Source: Agapanthus africanus
Taxonomy: Eukaryota > Streptophyta > Magnoliopsida > Asparagales > Amaryllidaceae
DNA: 64,000 nucleotides
NCBI GenBank assembly: GCA_030015575.1
Contig: CM057340.1
Span: 748,285,632-748,349,631, forward strand
Direction: 5' to 3'
The notes below the pieces were generated by a model. The model searched no databases, was not told where the DNA came from, and was given only the letters and a program-made list of their open reading frames with translations. Within the stretch, counting starts at the first letter, position 1, and every line of letters starts with the position of its first letter. Both the position numbers and the translations under genes were made by a program. Shown here one piece after another: positions 56,277-64,000 of the stretch.

Positions 56277-58350
56277 TGTTAGTGTATATGCCCTAGAGGC
56301 CATTACTGTATCATACTAGTTTGTATATTACTTAATGGAAGCTTGGGATATTCACAGTTGTATAGACAATCTTGCTAAAAATGGTAGTATGCTACTTGGT
56401 TTGTTTCTACTTTAATGTGTGCATGTGTTTCTTTTAGCATATCGCCTATACACATTAGTGGAGCCCTTAGGATCTTTGCTTGATTACCAGCCTTGTGATG
56501 GCAGTCACACTAGTGGAGACTGGGTAATCTACAAGCACATCCTTATACAGGTTCCTAGTCGTAGGATTATCGAGACGGGGCATCGATACTCCGGAGTAGA
56601 CTAGCGTATGCGCTTCTCATCCCAACAGGGGAGATGGTCTGTCCCACAGCCATTAGTACGTCGTACTTGAGATAGTATGCGGGTGCTCGTTAGGTTACGA
56701 GTACACTGGACAGGACTCGCTGGGAACTGTTGGTTGGTATTATGCCTATCGTCAGTTATCAGTTCCCAGGTGACATGAGTACAGCTTAGTCCGTCGACTC
56801 GACACTGCTACTTCGCTTCTAGTGTGTTCCCACTGTACTTTGATTACTACCCTACCACGGCTCAAACGAGTCGTGCAAACAGGTAGTAGTTGGGTGCAGT
56901 CCCGAAGCACTTGGAGGCACTAGCGGTTAGATAAGATTCGTCTCTCCCAGTATTGGGGGTTGATATCGCGCTGTGTCTAGGAGAGCCATTACATAAAGTC
57001 CCTGGCCAGGGCAAGCGAGATATACTGGTAGCGTTTCCAGTGTTATCTCAGGGTGTTCTGGGCTACACTCCGACACGACTTGTACCGCTATTAGGGGACT
57101 GACGTTTACCACCCCCTAGGCCCGCCATGCGATATTCTCAGACAAACAGACCGGACTGTACGGAGATTGTCACATTCAGGCTCAGTAGGAGTTCGGATGG
57201 GTTTACCTCATCGGCCTTCTTATCAGCATCTACCTGGGGACCGTTACGTACAGCTAGTGCCGCTTACGGTCTGTAGTTAAACCCACTGCCAGCGTAGTGC
57301 CGAGTTTTTAGAGTCCCACACAGAGAGTTTCCCTGCACTGGGCGAAAGGTGTAGAGGCCGTATGATTTTACGACAGGGCTACGATCACTTACGTGCACTT
57401 GTGTGCGTATGCTGTTCGGGCAGACAATGCTAGTGGGCTTTGGTTTAAGCTGGATCCTAGTATTGTATGGATGGATTAATTTTGTCTTATGCGCATTTGC
57501 ATTCTACGGAATGCGGACGCGGGTGTGTATGCACGGTTGTGAGGAGCGAATAAGGAGGAGGTGCCTCATTAGGGTTTTGACTGTTGGTTCGGTCAAAACC
57601 ATTATGAGGTGAGGAAAATATTTACTAATCTTTTTAATGATAATTATGTTATGGCTAATTGCTTTGACCTTTTGACCATGCTTGACCATGTTGACATTTT
57701 GACCATTGTTGACTTGGATCTTTCATGAGAGCACTAGATTCTTCTTTTGCTTTTTGCTTTGGATTTGATTTGAGATGATAATGGTCAAATCAATGTAGCC
57801 ATAAACTTTATCATGATATGAGATTTGTAATTATTTGGTTTATGGATCATTATCTCTTGCTCATTCTCTCTTTTCAAGAATGAGCTCCTATGGTTCCTCC
57901 TCCTTCTTCCTCTTCTTGATTTTTCTATAGCTCTCATGTGTTGAGAAAAATAGAAACAAAATAGACAAATAAATCCACCATCATATTCTACACCACCTAG
58001 GACATCAAGAGTAGCACACTTGTTGCCCTAGTTACCTCGGCTTGAGGTGGAGCTCGGATTACAAACTCTCGGGTGGATCGTCTTTGACTCAAGGAGGCCG
58101 CGGAGGTGATCAAGATCCGGATCGATCCTTGGAGCTTGCATGGACGAGGAGGAAATCGGAGAGAAGACCCGAAGGACTTAGTTCGTGAGGTATAATCTCT
58201 TGAGCATAGTAGATAGAACCTCTTGTAGTTTGTCAGCAATGGTTTGGCAAAGATCCTCAAGTTTTTAGTCCCTGTTACCTTATGTCAAAAAATTGTTTTT
58301 TACCTATTCCGCCTCCCCGTAAGCACCGGGGTGGGTAACGTGGACTTACA
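56277..58350 (+). repeat. 3' LTR of the plus-strand copia
   Basis: 2074 bp, ending ACGTGGACTTACA and followed by TGCGG. It is nearly identical to 48355-50429, with scattered single-base changes. Confidence 0.95.
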
Positions 58351-58355
58351 TGCGG

Positions 58356-58994
58356 CACACCTGATACCGAAGGATGAGATCAGAGCCCGCCAATTTCAAC
58401 AAGGTTTGGATTCGGAGATCCAGGCTACACTAGCCACAGGAGATTTTCTGACTCATGAATCGGCTTTGAAAGCTGCCCGCCGTTATGAGGCAGTGGTAAT
58501 GATGAGGGGCAGATCTCAATCTACTGGAGTTAAGCGCCCTGCCAACCAGATGGCAGGAGGAGCCTCGTCAAGGCCACCATTTGGGCCAAGGATACCGGGA
58601 GTACCGAACAACCATCCCAGCCCAGCCTTTTGTAACTACTGCAAGAGAGATGGGTATCTGATGAAGGACTGCCCGCTTGCAAACCGCCTTTGCTTAGTTT
58701 GCGGCTCAGCTACTCATGATATTGTGTCATGTCATCGTAGACAAAACCCATATGCTACACCCAAGCTAGCAATCACTTACCCGCAGCGTCCAGCCATCCA
58801 AGCACCTGCTCCGAGACTTGCACTACCTGCTCCACCACCTAGAGGTTCACTGATGGCACCTCCTCCTCGCCAGCTCCATCAAGCTCAACGGAACGTTCCG
58901 AGGAATGCTCCTCAGGCCAGGAGGAATGTACCACGGCGACAGGCTTTCACGATGACCGTGGAAGAAGCTGAGGCCACTGGCTAAGTTATCACTG
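58356..58994 (+). pseudogene. Chromovirus gag, C-terminal part
   Basis: It continues gag after the copia: HLIPKDEIRARQFQQGL, then a Pro/Ala-rich tail. Two zinc knuckles lie at about 58629-58735: CNYCKRDGYLMKDC, where the expected His is Tyr, and CLVCGSATHDIVSC, which is complete. The frame meets TAA near 58982 and then the donor of intron 2. The paired knuckles fit nucleocapsid RNA binding; the changed His would weaken the first. Confidence 0.87.
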
Positions 58995-59081
58995 GTAACC
59001 CTTTCATCTCAATCTTTTCTTTCAGTCTTAATACCTATCCACATATTTTCCTATACCTAAAACATATCCCACATACCTTAG
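58995..59081 (+). other. GT-AG intron 2 between gag and protease
   Basis: The donor is ACTG|GTAACCC and the acceptor ACATACCTTAG. Removing 87 bp gives VITGTILAASLPALALFDTG, matching the normal protease entry of this lineage. Another acceptor-like TTTCTTTCAG at 59034 would not restore the match. Confidence 0.7.
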
Positions 59082-59400
59082 GTACAATCTTAGCAGCCTC
59101 ACTTCCTGCACTAGCACTCTTCGATACTGGAGCATCTCACTGCTTTATATTGCAACGGTTCGTCCGAACTCATGTGATTCCAGTCATATCGCTTGTATCC
59201 AGTTGGAATGTCAGTTCAGGAAATGGCATTCTAAAGGCAACAATGGGATATAGCTTGTGTCCAGTAGTCGTCTGCAGTAGAGAATTCTATGCCGACTTCA
59301 AGGTGCTGTCATACCGAACTTCGATATGGTTCTAGGTATGGATTAGCTCGGAACCTTCTATGCTACCATCGACTGTCGTCAAAGGAGGGTAGTGTTTGAG
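59082..59400 (+). pseudogene. Chromovirus protease
   Basis: LFDTGASHCFI near 59118-59150 holds the DTGA active site. A frame change near 59310 leads to NFDMVLGMD followed by a TAG where Trp is normal (about 59343), then [20 protein letters not shown]. Confidence 0.82.
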
Positions 59401-60890
59401 ATTCCAGACCATCCGGTCTTCTATTTCAAAAGTAGAGACCGTACCCTGGAGCTAAGTACTTACAAAGCAAAACCAAAGAAGGCAGTAATTGCAGCAATTC
59501 AAGTAGAGGACGGATCAAAGCCAGAAATGGTTCGAGAGTTCGACAATGTATTTCCTGACGATATATCAGGTTTGCCTCCGGATCGAGCTCTTGAATTCAG
59601 TATTGATTTAGTACCAGGAGCACAACCGGTGATCAAAGCACCTTATCGATTAAGTCCGGAAGGTTTGAAGGAGGTCCGAACTCAGTTGGACGAATTATTG
59701 GCGAAAGGATGGATTCGTCCCAGCACTTCAAGTTGGGGATCTCTTGTACTGCTTGTAAAGAAGAAGGAAGGTTCATACAGAATGTGCATCGATTATAGAG
59801 CCTTGAACGAAGTAACGATAAAGAACACGTTTCCACTTCCACGCATCAACAATTTATTCGATTAGCTAAGTGGATTTTGTGTTTTCTCCAAGTTAGATCT
59901 TCATTCAGGTTATCATCAGGTGAAGGTCAAGAAAGATGATATCCACAAAACAGCTTTCAGAACTCGCTATGTTCATTACGAATTTCTAGTGATGCCATTT
60001 GGAGTGACCAACGCAGCGGCAATATTCATGAACCTGATGAACCAAGTTTTCCGGGAGTACTTAGACAGGTTTGTTGTCATCTTTATCGGCAACATCATGG
60101 TGTATTCTAAGAGTCGGAAAGAACACGCCGAACACCTACGAATTGTCCTGGAAACTCTACGACAACATCAATTATATGCCAAGTACAGTAAGTGCGAGTT
60201 TTGGCTAGATCAAGTTGGTTTTCTTGGACATATTGTATTAGGCAAAGGAATCTCTATGGATCCAGCGAAAATTTCAGTAGTAAGCGAATGGCTGACACCA
60301 AAGTCAGTGAAAGACATTCGGAGATTCTTGGGTTTAGCTGGATATTACAGAAGGTTCATTGAAGGCTTTTCTAAGATAGCAACATCCATGACCAAACTCA
60401 CACGTAAAGATGAAGATTTTGTGTGGTCAGAAGCATGCGAACAGGCTTTCGTAGAACTCAAGTCAAGGTTGACATCAGCGCCTATTCTCGTTATACCGGA
60501 CCAATCTGGAGGTTTCGAAGTGCATTGTGATGCATCCGGTAAGGGATTAAGATATGTTCTACATCAGCACGGTAAGGTTGTGGCTTATGCTTCAAGACAG
60601 CTAAAGACTCATGAGCGCAATTATCAGACGCATGATTTGGAGTTGGCAGCTATTATCTTTGCTCTTTAGATTTGGCGCCATTATCTTCTTAGTGAACAAG
60701 TGAACATATACACAGATCACAAGAGTCTAAAGTATGTGTTTACTCAGAAGGAGCTTAATATGTGGTAGTGACGATGGTTAGAACTCATGGCGGACTTTGA
60801 TATCAACCTGCAATATCACCCAGGGAAGGTGAATGTCGTACCTGATACTCTTAGTCGCCAACCATTAGCAATAAATCTCACCGCTCAGTA
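59392..60890 (+). pseudogene. Chromovirus reverse transcriptase and RNase H
   Basis: RT blocks include [22 protein letters not shown]-like [29 protein letters not shown] and [19 protein letters not shown] at about 59863 interrupts. The catalytic pair is lost: the codons at 60088-60093 read Gly-Asn ([11 protein letters not shown]) where FIDD is expected. RNase H starts near 60525 (HCDASGKG) and continues through stops at about 60667 and 60764 to [15 protein letters not shown]. The 3' end is set at the TAG near 60890. Confidence 0.9.
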
Positions 60891-61818
60891 GAAACTTCAA
60901 CAGGACTTACATCAGATGGAGATTGAAGTAGTCATACCAGGTAATGCTTCAAGTTTGATAAATTTACAAGTTCAATCTACCATTGTCAATCAGATCAAAG
61001 CAGCTCAAGCAAGTGATACTAAGTTGTAAAAGATCAGAGAACAAGTGGAGAATGGACTCAGAATAGACTTCATCATCCATGAAGACGGATCTTTGAGATA
61101 CGGTAGCAGATTATGTATACCAAAAGGTTCTGTTCGAGAAGAGTTAATGAAAGAAGCTTACAACTCTCCCTATTCAGTACACCCTGAAGGTACAAAAATG
61201 TACAAAGATCTATGTCAGAATTACTGGTGGCATGGAATGAAACGTGAAGTAGCCAGAAGCATCGCTAAACGTTTGGTGTGTCAGCAAGTAAAGGCTGAAC
61301 ATCACAGAACTGCTGGATTACTTCAACCGTTACCTATCCCAGAATGGAAGTGGCAACACATCACAATGGATTTTGTGACTGCACTCCTTCGCAGCACAAA
61401 GGGTAACAATGCGATATGGGTCATTGTGGATCGACTCACAAAGTCGGCCCATTTCATCCCATTTCGAGTTGGCCAATCAACTGAGACACTAGCAAAGAAA
61501 TACATGGAGGTAAGAATCTATTTAATATTTAAACTCTTCAAATATGTACTATCTCTGATACCCATAAACACATACAGGAAATTGTGAGACTTCATGGAGT
61601 ACCGGTCTGCATTGTCTCTGATCGTGACACCAGGTTCCGACCACAATTTTGGCAGAGTCTGCAAACAAGCTTGGGAACAAGTCTGAATTTCAGCATGGCT
61701 TATCATCCATAAACAGATGGTCAGTCTGAGCGAACTATTCTGATCTTGGAGGATATGCTTAGAGCGTGTATGTTAGACTTCGGAGGATCGTGGGAAGATC
61801 ACCTACATCTTGTGGAGT
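60891..61818 (+). pseudogene. Chromovirus integrase, truncated
   Basis: The Zn region reads HPEGTKMYKDL...YWWHGM...RLVCQQVKAEH, with one of the two Cys replaced by Arg. The catalytic residues are present: Asp in ITMDFVTALL, Asp in VSDRDTRF (after intron 3) and Glu in DGQSERT. An in-frame TAA near 61711 lies just before DGQSERT. The sequence ends in HLHLVE at 61818, where an LTR is inserted, so the C-terminal part and any chromodomain are missing. A stop at about 61027 separates the linker from RNase H. Confidence 0.88.
61510..61577 (+). other. GT-AG intron 3 in chromovirus integrase
   Basis: GAG|GTAAGAATCT to AACACATACAG|GAA, 68 bp. Its removal joins KKYME to EIVRLHGVP, the usual integrase sequence. 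With it retained, 22 foreign residues would be inserted and the frame would end at 61587. Confidence 0.8.
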
Positions 61819-62410
61819 TGTCATGCCCCGCTTCCCAGAGTACGCTAAGATAGACACGTGACAAAGCCAACCATGCTACCTGCGGATAGGAAATATCCCT
61901 CCACAGTCACATTACGGCTGTAGAGATATCAAGAACAATAATAAACTATCTAACACATGTCCATAAGCCAGAATAAATGAATCAAGAATAAAAATAATGC
62001 GGAAGCAAAAGTTCCAATACAATAATAAACTGGAATGTACGTCCCATAATGCGGGCTCACATCAGGAAATAAAATAATGCTGAAAGGAAACCAAACTAGA
62101 ATACTAACAAGTCTTCAATGCTCGGCATGTTGACTGAGATACTCCTGAACGGCTTGTGACAGAGAAAGAGGATCTGGGCCATGCAAAACCCAGACGTCAG
62201 TGCGTCATAATATCAACAATAATATAGTCAGGAGGTAACAGGATATGCAGGCATGAATATAAATAGTAACAAGAGTATAACAAGAATATATAACAGCGAG
62301 TATGTCAGTACAAGTGACGTGCAGTGATATCTAAACTGTGCTACGGGGTTATCTATTCTAAAGTCTTCGAAACCAATTAATGTAATCCTCATCGTAACCC
62401 ATCGGTGATT

Positions 62411-62518
62411 ATTCCGTAACGCCCAGAAAAACGGCAAACAATAGGTATTCCGTAACGCCTGGAAAAACGGCAAACAATAGGTATTCCGTAACGCCCGGAA
62501 AAACGGCAAACAATAGGA
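62411..62518. repeat. 36-bp tandem repeat, three units
   Basis: ATTCCGTAACGCCYGGAAAA-type units at 62411-62446, 62447-62482 and 62483-62518 differ at only one or two bases. The unit length being a multiple of three gives an artificial repetitive frame on the minus strand. Confidence 0.92.
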
Positions 62519-63569
62519 TGACCCTTTGAGTTACATTCGGTTACATTCTTGATTTCCCCATACCCCCAAGTTATGTGTTCAAGTCAGGCATTTATAAATA
62601 TGGAACTAATGCCAACACAGGATCAAGCAGGTGCAGGTTTGTCTACATAGACAACAGGTCAAGATTGTCGGCATTAGTAACAAGATCAGGTAACAGGTCA
62701 AGCTGTGGTACATCGGGTCATATCAGGTGGTGTTTATGTATTAAGTCATGTCACAGGTATCAAGTCATGTCAGTAGTAGTGTATCAGGTTGTGTCAGGTA
62801 GTGCACAAGTATCAAGTGGACTCTCATAATCGAACTGTAATAAGTATGGGTACACAAAATCAAGTATGGAGTGCTAATATAACAATAAAATGGAATAATG
62901 TGATATGGTATGTCAATATATATAAATTCAAAGATATAGATGCACAATTATCGATTAGGATTACATTTATAGTTCCGATACTAATTAGAATGCACTTTAT
63001 TAAACATGGGGTGTTAATATCACAGTGTTATGTATTAATATGATCTATAGATGCAGTTATATATATTCTAAATGAGATGGATGCAAACGGGTATCCGAAA
63101 AGTTATAAAACTATAAAAATGGTAATGTGGGAGGTATAACTAAGCATTATGTGATATAAATATTGATATGGATGCAGTATAATGTAATTTAGTATGTCAC
63201 AAGATAAGTTTTCATGACCTAGATCTGAAATGATATAAACGAATGCAAACGGAACATCGAAACGTTATAAAACTAAACATGGGGTACTAGATTTAAACTA
63301 CAGGTATGATATTTATTTAAATAGGTATATAATGAATTATATAGCATGTAGCAAGATTAACTTGCCTAGACGGATCAAGAAACGGATGTGTACGGTATGT
63401 CCGACGTCGGTGAAATGTCGCGACGTACGTACGGCACACGCAACGGGTCCAAGAAACATACAAGGGTGATCACACAAGTCAGGTTCATCGTCTGGATTAT
63501 CGGGATCGTCGACGTCACGTCTGGCTCTGGCGATCTAAACAAACAGAGAACCATTATTTATTTTTAAAG

Positions 63570-64000
63570 ACAGAAAGAAAGGAAAGAAAAGAAAGAAGGA
63601 GGAAAGAAGGGAAGAGAGAAGGAAGGGAGCGGCCCACTGTGGTGTACTGGAGTCAGGGAACGAGGGGGCGGCAACGAGATCGACTGCGGCGATCTATGCC
63701 GGTGGTGTAGCGTATGCAGGGAGTGCTCGGGTTCTGGGTTTGGAGAAGGAGAGAGGGTGAATGGAGGTGAGGACGAGGAGAGGTTGAGGTGGCGGCGATG
63801 AGGTGATGAAGGTGATAGGGTACGGTCGTCGATGGCGAGGCAGGCGAGGGGTGAGGCAGCGGCTAGGTTTGCTGGGTCTCGCGGGTCTCACGTTTGAAAA
63901 AGAAATGAGGAGAGAGGGTGAGGGATTTAATATATAGAGGGAGAGAGAGATAAAGAAAGAGAGGAGAGAGAGAGAATTTGAGAGAGAGAGGAGAGAGAGA
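63570..64000 (-). repeat. GA/CT-rich tract with TATA box
   Basis: Strongly purine-rich on plus (GAGAGAGAGG runs at 63940-64000 and AAAGAAAG runs at 63570-63620). On minus, TATATATTAAAT at 63938-63927 is followed by CT-rich sequence, the usual look of an LTR promoter and leader. Confidence 0.6.

Larger units (their letters stand above)
48355..58350 (+). mobile_element. Complete Angela/BARE-like Ty1/copia retrotransposon
   Basis: The 9996 bp element has LTRs of 2075 and 2074 bp, a PBS, a 2.1 kb leader, gag-pol and a PPT. The perfect target duplication TGCGG lies at 48350-48354 and 58351-58355. It is inserted in the chromovirus gag a few bases after intron 1. The LTRs differ at about 14 positions in their first 330 bases (counted by eye), so the insertion is not recent. 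It belongs to the same family as 1-7666. Confidence 0.96.
45200..61818 (+). mobile_element. Tekay/Del-like chromovirus (Ty3/gypsy), split by a copia element
   Basis: Gag, protease, RT, RNase H and integrase stand in Ty3/gypsy order. The left half is 45200-48354, and the right half from 58356 follows a complete copia insertion. It ends at 61818 in integrase, where a minus-strand LTR is inserted. Motifs such as KAEH near the integrase Zn region, QPLPIPEWKWQHITMDFV and [15 protein letters not shown] fit Tekay-type chromoviruses. No chromodomain can be seen because the 3' end is missing. Three short GT-AG introns interrupt the coding region. Confidence 0.85.
61819..64000 (-). repeat. LTR of a chromovirus-like element, running off the window
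   Basis: The terminus TGTCATGCCCCGCTTCCC (inverse GGGAAGCGGGGCATGACA) matches the LTR end at 47541, so on the minus strand this is the LTR's 3' end. It interrupts integrase at 61818. In its own direction it shows a TATA box (63938-63927), a CT-rich leader (63900-63570) and an acceptor-like TTTGTTTAG near 63534. It is over 2.18 kb long. Whether it is solo or part of an element cannot be decided. Frames at 63694-63891 and elsewhere are not supported. Confidence 0.75.

Noticed and set aside
63694..63891. Pro/Arg-rich frame on minus near the right edge
   Set aside because: It lies in the CT-rich leader of an LTR, is low in complexity, and shows no recognised domain.
1..64000. Endogenous pararetrovirus or other viral insert
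   Set aside because: No movement protein, coat-protein or caulimovirid-type domains were seen. All pol regions fit Ty1/copia or chromovirus order with LTRs.

Overview
The window is nuclear DNA of a flowering plant with a repeat-rich genome. It holds no recognisable single-copy host gene. Almost every base can be placed in nested LTR retrotransposons, and the lineages are plant-specific: Angela/BARE-like Ty1/copia, a Tekay/Del-like chromovirus of Ty3/gypsy, and two related families of large gag-only Ty3/gypsy-like elements called C and A/B here. Both window edges cut elements.

Layout, left to right. (1) 1-7666, minus strand: a 3'-truncated Angela-like copia element (RNase H to gag, a 2 kb leader, and the 5' LTR at 5717-7666), inserted into the LTR of element C. 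(2) 7667-27641, minus strand: element C, about 20 kb. It has a 3' LTR (7667-10072), an antisense (plus-strand) multi-exon gene for a plant-mobile-domain-like protein with its own TATA box (10176-17707, broken by a copia-type solo LTR at 11554-13771), 3.5 kb of repeat cassettes, a broken gag (21283-24987), a primer-binding site and a full 5' LTR (25102-27641). No pol is present. (3) 27642-35829, plus strand: element A, gag plus repeat cassettes and no pol. Element C sits inside its 5' LTR (TSD CTCCA), and its 3' LTR carries a solo LTR of another family (33895-35239, TSD GCGGC). (4) about 36081-43268, plus strand: element B, a sister of A with a 5'-truncated 5' LTR, and with a C-type LTR inserted in its 3' LTR. 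(5) about 45200-61818, plus strand: a chromovirus whose gag is split by a complete 9996 bp Angela-like copia element (48355-58350, perfect TSD TGCGG). (6) 61819 to the end: a minus-strand LTR of a chromovirus-like family inserted in the integrase and running off the window.

Four observations go beyond routine repeat annotation. First, the chromovirus coding sequence is interrupted by three precise 68-87 bp GT-AG introns in the sense orientation. Second, element C carries an intron-rich gene in antisense, an orientation in which splicing of genomic RNA cannot remove the introns. Third, the non-coding parts of A, B and C are built from short hairpins; one cassette, shared by all three, has a constant 10-nt loop on stems of varying sequence that mostly still pair. 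Fourth, the copia leader carries three spaced hairpins with a common apical sequence and different outer stems.

All coding regions are decayed by stops, frameshifts or catalytic substitutions, so the window records past activity. Element boundaries supported by TG...CA ends, TSDs, PBS or PPT are reliable. The left limit of the chromovirus LTR and the right limit of the C-type LTR in B are not resolved.
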